Assembly: GCA_041743085.1 (NCBI GenBank)
Contig: JBGTNL010000093.1
Coordinates: 62,001 to 126,000, forward strand
DNA: 64,000 bases
From: JAFMPW01 sp041743085
GTDB lineage: Bacteria; Bacteroidota; Bacteroidia; Flavobacteriales; Flavobacteriaceae
Direction: 5' to 3'
Made by a program: the position numbers and the translations under genes. Numbering within the stretch: the first letter of the stretch is position 1; each line of letters opens with the position of its first letter. The notes under the pieces are model-generated. The model was not told where the DNA came from and ran no database searches. It saw only the letters and a program-made list of their open reading frames with translations. This document shows, piece after piece, positions 1-8,900 of this stretch.

Positions 1-1
1 A

Positions 2-1732
2 GCTTGCGGAAATACGGTACGGAATGTTACGGCCAGCGAAACGGCCGGTATTGACCCCAATGAACCCTTTGATGTTTCTCCCTATGCCCAGGCTCTTTTT
101 GAGTATTTTCTTAGGAATCCGATAGGGCAGGAAATGGGTAGAAAGTTTAAGGTTTCTTTTTCCGCCAGTGATGCCGATACCGGATTATCGTATATGCACG
201 ACCTCGGATTTATAGCAAAAATAGAAAATAACATCCGCGGCTTTAAGGTGATGCTCGGAGGGGGCCTGGGCTCCCAACCCCGTCACGCTGATGAACTTTA
301 CAGCTTCCTGGTCACAGATCAGATCATTCCCTTAATGGAACAAGTGTTGCGGGTTTTCGACCGTTATGGGGAACGACACAGCAGAGCCAAGGCACGAATG
401 AAATTCTTATTGAAAGACCTCGGGTTGGACGGCTTTAAAGAATTATTGGATAAGGAACAGAAGGCAATTCCGTATAAATCATATCCTATAGACAGTACAA
501 ACTATCCCGAAGCCCGGATTGCAGAGGCAGCCATTCCAGAGGTGGAAATAAGGGATATCACGGCTTTTGAATTATGGAGATCCACCAACCTTGTACCACA
601 GAAGCAGAAAGGTTATGTAGCAATAGGTATTAAGGTACTTCTGGGGGATTTTTATACAGATAAGGCCAGACAACTGGCCAGTCTTGTGGAAACATATGCG
701 GGCGCAGAAGTACGGTTAACCCTCCGGCAGAATATTTTGATACCTCATGTTAGAGAATCCCTCGTTCCATTTTTCTACCGCGAACTTGAAAAATTAGGCT
801 TTGCAGAACCTGGTTACAATAGGGCCTCGGATATTACGGCCTGCCCGGGAACAGATACCTGTAATTTGGGTATTGCAAGTAGTACTGGTATCGCAGGGGA
901 ATTGGAGCGGATCATAAAGGCAGAATACCCGCAGTACATCACCAACTCCGATGTAGCCATCAAGATCAGCGGTTGTATGAATGCTTGCGGACAACACAAT
1001 ATGGCCCATATTGGCTTTCAGGGAATGTCGATTCGCACTAAAGATAAGTTGGTCGCGCCCGCCCTTCAGGTACTATTGGGCGGAGGAAATCTTGGAAATG
1101 GTAATGGCAGGTTTGCCGACAAGGTGATAAAAATACCAAGTAAAAGAGGGCCAGAGGCATTGCGTTATATTTTGGATGATTTTGAAGCCAACAGCAGTGG
1201 TTCGTCCTACGAGGTATACTATGCGGAAAAAGGGCAACACTATTTCTATGACCTGTTAAAGCCTTTGGCAGATATAGAAGATTTATCTGCCGACGATTAC
1301 ATTGATTGGGGCAGTAATGAGCGCTACGAGAAAGCCATTGGTATTGGAGAATGTGCCGGGGTGGTCATAGACCTTGTAGCAACTTTGTTATTTGAAAGTG
1401 AAGAAAAAATTGCCAATGCCATCTCTGCCTTCGAAGAACAAAAGTGGGCGGCAAGTATTTATCATGCCTATTCTTCAATTGTAAATTCGGCAAAAGCATT
1501 GCTTACAGCTGAAAATACCAAAACAAATACCCATGCTGGTATCATAACGGATTTTGATAGGTTATTTGTACAAAATAAACGATTGGACCTGGGTGTTTCC
1601 TTTGAGGAAATGGTTCTGCAGCTCAATAAAAATGAACCTACCGAAGCATTTTCTAGAAAATATCTGGAAAATGCACAGGAATTTTTGAAGTTGGCGGAGG
1701 TGTATCGAAAAGAAGAATTGGAACATGTATAG
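2..1732 (+). CDS. Siroheme-dependent sulfite (or nitrite) reductase with C-terminal HEPN-like domain, 5' end missing
   Basis: The reading frame is open from base 2, so the N-terminus lies outside the window. Visible sequence resembles the assimilatory sulfite/nitrite reductase fold: ferredoxin-like half-domain, then the siroheme-4Fe4S domain with CPGTDTC (codons near 840-860) and SGCMNACGQH (near 970-1000), which supply the four cluster cysteines. These enzymes make the six-electron reduction of sulfite to sulfide in the cytoplasm. The last roughly 120 residues, after the reductase core, look like the helical HEPN domain attached to this enzyme in flavobacteria; the HEPN RNase motif R-x4-6-H is not visible. 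The stop overlaps the next gene by 8 bases, so it is co-transcribed with siroheme synthesis. Sulfite rather than nitrite is inferred from the neighbours. Confidence 0.88.
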   Translation, partial: ACGNTVRNVTASETAGIDPNEPFDVSPYAQALFEYFLRNPIGQEMGRKFKVSFSASDADTGLSYMHDLGFIAKIENNIRGFKVMLGGGLGSQPRHADELYSFLVTDQIIPLMEQVLRVFDRYGERHSRAKARMKFLLKDLGLDGFKELLDKEQKAIPYKSYPIDSTNYPEARIAEAAIPEVEIRDITAFELWRSTNLVPQKQKGYVAIGIKVLLGDFYTDKARQLASLVETYAGAEVRLTLRQNILIPHVRESLVPFFYRELEKLGFAEPGYNRASDITACPGTDTCNLGIASSTGIAGELERIIKAEYPQYITNSDVAIKISGCMNACGQHNMAHIGFQGMSIRTKDKLVAPALQVLLGGGNLGNGNGRFADKVIKIPSKRGPEALRYILDDFEANSSGSSYEVYYAEKGQHYFYDLLKPLADIEDLSADDYIDWGSNERYEKAIGIGECAGVVIDLVATLLFESEEKIANAISAFEEQKWAASIYHAYSSIVNSAKALLTAENTKTNTHAGIITDFDRLFVQNKRLDLGVSFEEMVLQLNKNEPTEAFSRKYLENAQEFLKLAEVYRKEELEHV

Positions 1733-2522
1733 AGAAGCAAAATTAACGGTTGTCGGCGCCGGGCCGGGAGATGTTGACCTTATAACGCTTAAAGGGATTA
1801 AAGCCCTGGAGACGGCTAATGTAGTGCTGTACGATGCTTTGGTGGATCCGGAACTATTGGATTATGCCCCACAAGCTGAACACATCTTTGTCGGGAAAAG
1901 AAAGGGCTGCTATACCTATCAGCAAGATCAGATCAATGAATTAATCGTTAGCCGCGCAAATTCCCACGGACATGTTGTACGACTTAAAGGAGGAGATCCT
2001 TTTGTCTTTGGTCGGGGAGCCGAAGAAATGGAATATGCTGCGGCTCATGGTTTGACAACGGCCATGGTACCCGGAATTTCTTCTTGTGTGGCGGTCCCGG
2101 CGGCACAAAATATTCCGGTTACCAAACGCGGAACCTCTGAGAGTTTTTGGGTCATAACGGGGACTACCAAGGAGCATAAGTTGTCAGCGGATATAGAACT
2201 TGCTGCGCAATCAAGTGCTACAGTAGTCATATTGATGGGGATGTCTAAATTGGCTTCAATCGTGGAATTATTTAAAAATGCGGGCAAATCCGAAACTCCG
2301 GTAGCCATCATCCAAAACGGTACCCTGGAAAATGAGAATATCGGGGTAGGGACCATTACAACAATAGAAGGCATGGTGCAAGAAAAACACCTGACCAATC
2401 CCGCCATAATCATCATCGGGGAGGTCGTAGGGCATAGAGAAAAAATAAATGAGCTGCAAGCATATCAGAACTTGGCAGACCTGCACAACAAGCAACTGGT
2501 ACAGGAAATATACCCAGCGTAA
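1725..2522 (+). CDS. cobA: Uroporphyrinogen-III C-methyltransferase
   Basis: A 265-residue SUMT. It transfers two methyl groups from SAM to uroporphyrinogen III to make precorrin-2, the first step to siroheme, the prosthetic group of the sulfite reductase encoded just upstream. Family motifs are clear: GAGPGD at residues 11-16, RLKGGDPFVFGRG from residue 86, and VPGISS at 115-120. The length is normal for a stand-alone SUMT. It overlaps the reductase by 8 bases and meets the next gene in a TAATG stop/start overlap, so translation is probably coupled across the operon. The symbol follows the stand-alone enzyme; it corresponds to the C-terminal half of proteobacterial CysG. Confidence 0.93.
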   Translation: MYREAKLTVVGAGPGDVDLITLKGIKALETANVVLYDALVDPELLDYAPQAEHIFVGKRKGCYTYQQDQINELIVSRANSHGHVVRLKGGDPFVFGRGAEEMEYAAAHGLTTAMVPGISSCVAVPAAQNIPVTKRGTSESFWVITGTTKEHKLSADIELAAQSSATVVILMGMSKLASIVELFKNAGKSETPVAIIQNGTLENENIGVGTITTIEGMVQEKHLTNPAIIIIGEVVGHREKINELQAYQNLADLHNKQLVQEIYPA

Positions 2523-3208
2523 TGGAACGAAACAATTTGTATCCAATTTTTCTGAAAACTTCTCACCTTCATGTATTGATCGTGGGTGGCGGGAATGTAG
2601 CGGAAGAGAAACTCCGGTTTTTAACGAAATCGAGTCCCGATGCCAGAACCACCATGGTGGCTCCCATGTTCAGGGAAGAAACGCTAAATCTGGCTAAAAA
2701 ATATGCCGTACAGATCGTTTATGATTGGTATGATATTAGTTATTTAAAAGGAAAACATGTGGTCATCGCCACTACGGACGAACCGGAGGTAAACATGCAG
2801 GTTTACAAGGATTGCAGGGAACAGGATAAGTTGGTGAATGTTGCGGATAATCCCCCGTATTGTGATTTTTATATGGGTGGAATCGTTACGAAAGGAAATG
2901 TAAAGCTGGCCATATCAACGAACGGGAAATCACCCACCACTGCAAAGCGCTTACGGCAGTTCTTTGAGGAAATTATACCGGAGGACATTGATAAAATGGT
3001 GAAAAACCTGAACGCCTACAGAAAGACACTAAAGGGTGATTTTGAATACAAAGTGGATAAAATGAATGAGGTTACCAAGACTCTCGTAGATAAAAAAAGG
3101 CGCTCTCCCTCAGAGGAAGAGGGGAATGAATCAGGCCTCTGGCGTGAGAAAGGGGCGTTTGAAAATTACCGGGGATCTGGGATAAAACCTTCCTTTATTA
3201 AAAGGTAG
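2522..3208 (+). CDS. Precorrin-2 dehydrogenase / sirohydrochlorin ferrochelatase (siroheme synthase N-terminal type)
   Basis: The protein matches the NAD-dependent dehydrogenase/ferrochelatase that turns precorrin-2 into siroheme. The N-terminal Rossmann motif VGGGNVAEEK is at residues 21-30, and the ferrochelatase part has the conserved stretch STNGKSPTTAKRLRQFF. It starts inside the stop codon of cobA (TAATG). It is 228 residues, some 30-35 longer than I expect for flavobacterial homologues. The extra tail after TKTLVDKK is arginine-, glutamate- and glycine-rich and is encoded by DNA with short CTC/GAG inverted repeats, so it may come from a repeat element entering the 3' end. Function should be unaffected because the core is complete. 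Confidence 0.88.
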   Translation: MERNNLYPIFLKTSHLHVLIVGGGNVAEEKLRFLTKSSPDARTTMVAPMFREETLNLAKKYAVQIVYDWYDISYLKGKHVVIATTDEPEVNMQVYKDCREQDKLVNVADNPPYCDFYMGGIVTKGNVKLAISTNGKSPTTAKRLRQFFEEIIPEDIDKMVKNLNAYRKTLKGDFEYKVDKMNEVTKTLVDKKRRSPSEEEGNESGLWREKGAFENYRGSGIKPSFIKR

Positions 3209-3233
3209 GCTAAATTAGTAAAGATTTGAAAAT

Positions 3234-4298
3234 ATGATCAAAACAGACATACTTATAATTGGAGCAGGTCCCACAGGGCTATTCACGGTCTTCGAAGCAG
3301 GATTGCTTAAAATGAGGACCCATTTGATAGATGCCCTACCGCAGCCGGGAGGGCAATGTTCGGAGATCTATCCCAAAAAGCCTATTTATGACATTCCGGC
3401 CTATCCCGAGATCTTGGCAGGGGATCTTGTAGACCGGCTATTGCAACAAATAAAACCCTTTGAACCCGGTTTTACGCTGGGCGAACGGGCCGAAACTTTG
3501 GAAAGATTAGAAGATGATACTTTCCTGGTAACCACCAATCAGGGCACAAAACATGTGGCACGGGTTGTAGTGATTGCCGGCGGACTTGGTTCCTTTGAGC
3601 CCCGGAAACCCCCCATTGAAAATATTACGGATTTTGAAGACAAAGGAGTAACCTATATGATCAAGGATCCTGAGAAATACCGCAATAGGAAAGTTGTAAT
3701 AGCGGGTGGGGGGGATTCTGCCCTGGATTGGTCCATTTTCTTGTCCGACATTGCTTCTGAAGTGATTTTGGTGCATCGGCGAAATGAATTCCGAGGAGCC
3801 CTTGATTCTGTTGTGAAAGCTGCAGGTCTGGCAAAGCTTGGAAAAATTAAATTGTATACCGAAGCCGAAGTTAAAAAACTTTATGGCGACGAGCACCTCG
3901 AAGCGCTGGTATTGAAGCATAACGATCCAGGGAAAGGGGAAACCTATGTGGAAACGGATTACTTTATTCCCTTGTTCGGCTTATCACCTAAATTGGGGCC
4001 CATGGGCGATTGGGGCCTGGAGATCGAAAAAAATGCCATTAAGGTAGACAACGCTTACGACTATCAAACAAATATACCCGGTGTCTATGCCATTGGAGAC
4101 GTGAACACCTATCCGGGCAAGTTAAAACTCATCCTTTCGGGCTTCCATGAGGCAGCGGTAATGTGCCAGAGCGCCTATCAACGGGTATATCCGGGGAAGC
4201 GATATGTTATGAAGTATACTACCGTTGGAGGTGTTGAAGGTTTTGACGGAAGTAAAAAAGAAGCCAAAAAGGAAGTAGTACAAAGTATTGTTATGTAG
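3234..4298 (+). CDS. Ferredoxin/flavodoxin-NADP+ reductase, thioredoxin-reductase-like
   Basis: A 354-residue two-dinucleotide-fold flavoprotein. FAD binding is marked by GAGPTG at residues 10-15 and NADPH binding by AGGGDSALDW near residue 160; the C-terminal FAD signature is GVYAIGDVNTYPGK. There is no CxxC redox pair between the domains, which separates it from true thioredoxin reductase and fits the TrxB-like ferredoxin-NADP reductase family (Bacillus YumC type). It lies 25 bases after the siroheme gene and before a terminator, as the last gene of the sulfur operon. It may deliver electrons by way of ferredoxin to the sulfite reductase; that role is inferred from position. Confidence 0.85.
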   Translation: MIKTDILIIGAGPTGLFTVFEAGLLKMRTHLIDALPQPGGQCSEIYPKKPIYDIPAYPEILAGDLVDRLLQQIKPFEPGFTLGERAETLERLEDDTFLVTTNQGTKHVARVVVIAGGLGSFEPRKPPIENITDFEDKGVTYMIKDPEKYRNRKVVIAGGGDSALDWSIFLSDIASEVILVHRRNEFRGALDSVVKAAGLAKLGKIKLYTEAEVKKLYGDEHLEALVLKHNDPGKGETYVETDYFIPLFGLSPKLGPMGDWGLEIEKNAIKVDNAYDYQTNIPGVYAIGDVNTYPGKLKLILSGFHEAAVMCQSAYQRVYPGKRYVMKYTTVGGVEGFDGSKKEAKKEVVQSIVM

Positions 4299-4346
4299 AG
4301 TTATAATTATTTGAATCTAAGTAATTCCCCTATGGCTTGCCTCGGG

Positions 4347-4388
4347 CCTGCCTGCCGCAGGCAGGGATAGTCGCCCGCCAGAGGCGGG
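4347..4388. repeat. Two adjacent short palindromes (REP-like)
   Basis: CCTGCCTG-CCG-CAGGCAGG (4347-4365) is followed by CCCGCC-AGA-GGCGGG (4374-4388). Near-identical cores recur at 4814-4829 and at 63324-63339, so they belong to dispersed palindromic families. They lie between the reductase stop and its terminator. Confidence 0.75.
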
Positions 4389-4417
4389 TAAACTTTCAAG
4401 AATTTTTTTATTTCGCT

Positions 4418-4456
4418 AAAAACCTTTTAACTATTAAAGTTAAGAGGTTTTTTTTT
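4418..4456 (+). terminator. Rho-independent terminator of the sulfur operon
   Basis: The arms AAAACCTTTTAACT and AGTTAAGAGGTTTT form a 14-bp stem with one G-T wobble around a 5-base ATTAA loop, followed by a run of T. It lies 120 bases after the reductase gene and upstream of the metH promoter. Confidence 0.85.
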
Positions 4457-4568
4457 GAAGGAAGGGTAAAGATAAAGCCTGGAAGGGGGAGTGTATGGAA
4501 TAGCCCTGTTTAACCAGGTTTTTAGGACGTTCACAACTGCCATTTGTTAAAAAAAACGATCACTTTCC

Positions 4569-4599
4569 TTGGTTATCATCACGCTGTGGCGTTACTTTG
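4569..4599 (+). promoter_or_regulatory. Candidate Bacteroidota sigma-A promoter for the metH unit
   Basis: TTG at 4569-4571, 20 bases, then TTACTTTG at 4592-4599, close to the flavobacterial TTG-N19-TAnnTTTG pattern. A start near 4606 would place the riboswitch about 20 bases into the transcript. Confidence 0.6.
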
Positions 4600-4626
4600 C
4601 ATCAGTTCATTAGCAAACTGAAGATC

Positions 4627-4756
4627 GTTATCAAGAAAGGTGGAGGGAATAGACCCTTTGAAACCTTAGCAACCCTTTTCCATCCCGATGACTCTTGGGA
4701 TATTGGTATAAAGAAGGTGCTACATTCTATCCCGCGGAGAGCGGGACAGATAACAC
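4627..4756 (+). promoter_or_regulatory. SAM-I (S-box) riboswitch upstream of metH
   Basis: The conserved S-box core is present in order: the segment AAGAAAGGTGGAGGGA, then TGAAACC, TAGCAACC and AAGGTGCTA. Closing helix P1 pairs GTTATC (4627-4632) with GATAAC (4749-4754). P4 is CCCGC/GCGGG around 4733-4745. SAM binding to this class usually turns off methionine genes, which fits metH and metF downstream. I could not identify the expression platform: there is no strong intrinsic terminator between aptamer and the metH start at 4934, only a GC hairpin at 4809-4837 without a T run. Confidence 0.92.
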
Positions 4757-4808
4757 GCGGCAAGGTTTTACCGCTCTTGCTCCCAATTTCTTGATATATT
4801 TTAAAATA

Positions 4809-4837
4809 GCGTTCCCGCCAGTTGGCGGGCCTAACGC
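4809..4837. repeat. Hairpin between SAM aptamer and metH
   Basis: GCGTT/AACGC encloses CCCGCC-AGTT-GGCGGG. It shares its core with the 4374-4388 palindrome. No T tract follows, so it is either a REP-like repeat or part of the riboswitch expression platform. Confidence 0.6.
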
Positions 4838-4933
4838 AAAATACGACCTTGAGGGACGGAAGGACTTTGTAGGTTTAAAACTGAAGTAATACAATAACAA
4901 GAAATACTAAAGTCAGGTAAAAGCAATAAAAGC

Positions 4934-5938
4934 ATGACGGATATCAAAGATTTACTAAACGAACGGATCCTTATCCTGGATGGTGCCATGGGCACCATGT
5001 TACAGCGCTATAAATTTAGCGAGGAAGATTTTCGCGGAGATCGTTTCAAGGATTGGCAACATCCTTTGCAAGGGAACAATGACCTTTTGTCCCTTACCCA
5101 ACCAAAGGCTATAGAGGAAATACATAGAAAATATTATGAAGCCGGTGCGGATATTGTTGAAACAAATACCTTTTCGGGGACTACAGTGGCCATGGCGGAT
5201 TACCACATGGAAGAACTGGTTTACGAACTTAATTATGAGTCGGCCCGAATTGCAAAAAAAGTTGCCGAAGACTGTACCGCAAAACAACCGGATAAACCCC
5301 GCTTTGTGGCCGGAAGTATGGGGCCAACCAATAAAACGGCGAGTATGTCCCCCAATGTAAATGACCCGGGATTCAGGGCGATTTCATTTGATGACCTTCG
5401 CGCCGCCTACAAGCTACAAGCCGAAGGCCTGTTGGATGGAGGAGTAGATATCCTGTTGGTAGAAACGATATTCGATACTCTTAACGCCAAAGCTGCCTTG
5501 TTTGCAATAGAGGAAGTTAAGGATGAGCGGGGTCTATGGATCCCTATAATGGTGAGTGGTACTATTACGGACGCCTCCGGTCGTACATTATCCGGACAAA
5601 CGGCAGAGGCCTTCTTAATATCTATTTCGCATATTCCCTTACTTTCCGTGGGCTTTAATTGTGCCCTGGGAGCAAGCCAGTTGACACCACATCTGGAGGT
5701 GCTTTCTGCAAAATCGGGTCATGCGGTCTCGGCACATCCCAATGCCGGCCTGCCAAACGCCTTTGGAGAATATGACGAAACCCCCGGGCAAATGGCGGAA
5801 CAGATTCGGGAGTATCTGGAAAAAGGATTGGTTAACATCGTTGGGGGTTGCTGCGGAACTACCCCGGAACATATAAAGGCAATTGCCGAATTGGCAAAGC
5901 AGTATGACCCCCGGGCGCTGAAACTGGAAGTTGTCTGA
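4934..5938 (+). CDS. metH: Methionine synthase, homocysteine-binding (N-terminal) subunit
   Basis: A 334-residue protein covering only the homocysteine S-methyltransferase barrel of cobalamin-dependent methionine synthase. It begins with ILDGAMGTMLQRY, and the zinc ligands are Cys243 (GFNCALG) and Cys306/Cys307 (VGGCCGTTPEH). The folate, cobalamin and reactivation modules are in the next gene, whose ATG follows the stop with no gap. This split is usual in Bacteroidota. The two chains together perform methyl transfer from methyltetrahydrofolate through cobalamin to homocysteine in the cytoplasm. It is the first gene after the SAM riboswitch, so SAM level should set its expression. Confidence 0.93.
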   Translation: MTDIKDLLNERILILDGAMGTMLQRYKFSEEDFRGDRFKDWQHPLQGNNDLLSLTQPKAIEEIHRKYYEAGADIVETNTFSGTTVAMADYHMEELVYELNYESARIAKKVAEDCTAKQPDKPRFVAGSMGPTNKTASMSPNVNDPGFRAISFDDLRAAYKLQAEGLLDGGVDILLVETIFDTLNAKAALFAIEEVKDERGLWIPIMVSGTITDASGRTLSGQTAEAFLISISHIPLLSVGFNCALGASQLTPHLEVLSAKSGHAVSAHPNAGLPNAFGEYDETPGQMAEQIREYLEKGLVNIVGGCCGTTPEHIKAIAELAKQYDPRALKLEVV

Positions 5939-8900
5939 ATGAAGTCACAAGAACCAAAATATCTGATGTTATCCGGTCTGGAACCCTTAGTGGTCACTCC
6001 CGAAAGCAATTTTGTCAATGTAGGGGAGCGAACCAATGTGGCCGGATCCAAAAAGTTTCTCAGGTTAATAAAGGAGGATAAGTTTGAGGAAGCGCTCGAT
6101 GTTGCCAGGCACCAGGTAGAAGGCGGCGCTCAGATCATTGATATCAATATGGATGATGGCCTGATCGACGGGAAAGAGGCAATGGTCAAATTCCTGAACC
6201 TTATCATGGCAGAACCCGATATTGCGCGTGTCCCCATTATGATCGATAGCTCCAAATGGGAGATCATTGAGGCGGGCTTACAGGTAGTACAGGGCAAATG
6301 TGTGGTGAATTCCATAAGCCTTAAAGAAGGCGAGAAAGAATTTATCAGGCAGGCAAAATTAATTCGCCGTTATGGTGCAGCCGTTATTATCATGGCTTTT
6401 GACGAGGTGGGGCAGGCCGATAATTTTGAGCGCAGAATCGAGATCACCAAACGCTCCTATGAGTTACTGGTTCACGAGGTTGGGTTTCCACCCCAGGATA
6501 TCATTTTTGACCTCAACATATTTCCCGTTGCAACGGGAATGGACGAACATAAACGGAACGCGGTTGATTTTATAGAGGCCACAAAGTGGGTGCGTGAAAA
6601 TCTGCCGCACTCCCATGTCAGCGGAGGTGTAAGCAATGTTTCTTTTAGTTTCAGGGGCAATGATCCGGTCAGGGAGGCAATGCACTCTGTTTTTCTGTAC
6701 CACGCCATACAGGCCGGAATGGACATGGGGATTGTGAATCCGGCCATGTTAGAAGTTTATGATGATATTCCCAAGGATTTACTGGAGCGCGTAGAAGACG
6801 TGATCCTGAACCGACGGGACGACGCAACGGAACGGTTGTTGGATTTCGCGGAAACAGTAATAGGACAGAAGCGCGAGAGCGGGGTTGATCTCTCATGGCG
6901 GAAAGAAGCGCTGCAGGATAGGATAACGCGGGCCCTGGTAAAGGGAATAGATCAATATATTGTTGAGGATGTGGAGGAGGCCAGGGTAAGCGTAAACAAA
7001 CCTATTGAGGTCATTGAAGGCCATTTAATGACAGGGATGAACGTGGTGGGAGATCTTTTTGGAAGCGGAAAAATGTTTCTGCCGCAGGTCGTGAAGTCGG
7101 CCCGTGTGATGAAAAAGGCCGTGGCACACCTTCTTCCTTTTATTGAGGAGGAGAAAAAAAAGGCCCCCAAACCCCCAAAGGGAGTTCAATATTGGCAAAC
7201 TGCCAACCCCGTACTTTATAAATTGCTTAAAGAGGTTGCAGAAAAAATGCGCAACAAACCTACCAGGGCTGAAGAATTGCTTTGGAAAGCCCTAAGCAAT
7301 AAAAATCTTGCTGGTTATAAATTCGGAAGACAACACATAGTAGGCGAATTTATTACAGACTTTATCTGCTTAAGTGAAAATTTGGTTGTAGAGGTAGATG
7401 GCCTGATCCATCAATTGCCAAATAACAAAAGCAGCGATTCCGAAAGAAATTCATGGTTGGAAAGTTTGGGATATAGGGTCATTAGATTTACCAATGATGA
7501 GGTTTTGTCAAACATTGAAGGCGTTCTGGAAGCTATCCATACCGCTTTAAAAGCACCCCCTTTGAGGGCGGGGGGGGCAGCCGGAAAGATACTAATGGCC
7601 ACTGTGAAGGGGGATGTTCACGATATTGGTAAAAATATCGTCGGGGTGGTATTGGCCTGTAATAATTATGAGATTATTGATCTGGGCGTCATGGTCCCTC
7701 CGGAAAAAATAATCCAAAAAGCCAAAGAAGAACAGGTAGATATCATCGGGCTTAGCGGACTTATAACGCCCTCCTTGGATGAGATGGTCTTCCTGGCCAA
7801 AGAAATGGAAAGGCAGAAGTTTTCGGTTCCGCTGTTGATTGGAGGCGCCACCACCAGCAAGGCGCATACAGCAGTAAAAATAGATACACAATACAGTCAG
7901 GCAGTGGTGCATGTGAATGATGCCTCCAGGGCGGTAACGGTAGTAGGTGATTTGCTTCAAAAAGAATCATCCGATGGTTATAAGAAAACCGTAAAAACAG
8001 ACTATGAATCGTTTAGGGAAAAGTTCCTGAAACGAGGAAAGCAAAAGGAATATCTGTCCCTTGAAGCCGCCCGGAACAACAAGTTCCGTATCAACTGGAA
8101 TTCCGAGGATATTTCTGTGCCCAAAGAACAGGGCATACAAATTATACCAGACCTTGACCTTAGAAAGTTGGAGGACTTTATAGATTGGACCCCTTTTTTC
8201 AGGAGCTGGGAACTCCACGGCAAATATCCGGATATTTTAAACGACGAGGTTGTTGGTGGGCAGGCCAGGGAACTTTTTAAAGATGCCCAAAAAATGTTAC
8301 ATAAGGTATTTGATAAAAAGTTATTGCGGGCGAAAGGTATTTGGGGACTTTTTCCGGCAAATACCAGAAACGATGATGACATAGAAGTCAATAATGAAGG
8401 TGAGCGGGTTATTTTCAGGACACTTCGCCAGCAACTTAAAAAACGGGAGGGAGTACCTAATTTTGCCCTTGCGGATTTTGTTGCACCCGGCGAATCCGGT
8501 ATTCAGGATTATATGGGCTGTTTTTGTGTGAGTGCGGGATTTGGAACGGAGGAATTGGCAGAGAAATACAGAAAGGAACTCGACGATTACAATTCAATTC
8601 TGATAAAAGCCCTGGCAGACCGACTGGCAGAGGCTTTTGCCGAATATCTACATAAAGAAGTGCGCATTAAACACTGGGGATATGCGAATGAAGAACAATT
8701 ATCCAACGAAGAGTTGATCAAGGAAACCTATAAGGGCATACGGCCGGCTCCGGGGTATCCCGCCTGTCCGGATCACCTCGAAAAATTAACGATCTGGGAA
8801 TTGCTGAAGGTGAATGAGAACATTGGCGTGGAACTTACGGACAGTCTGGCCATGTGGCCTGCCGCCAGTGTCAGTGGGTACTATTTTGCCCATCCGGAAG

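Noticed and set aside
4809..4837. Terminator of the SAM riboswitch
   Set aside because: A good hairpin but no T run follows, and its core recurs as a repeat elsewhere.
7164..7582. Intein within MetH
   Set aside because: No Cys/Ser/Thr at the downstream junction, no His-Asn at the end, no Hint-type blocks; the sequence is DUF559-like throughout.
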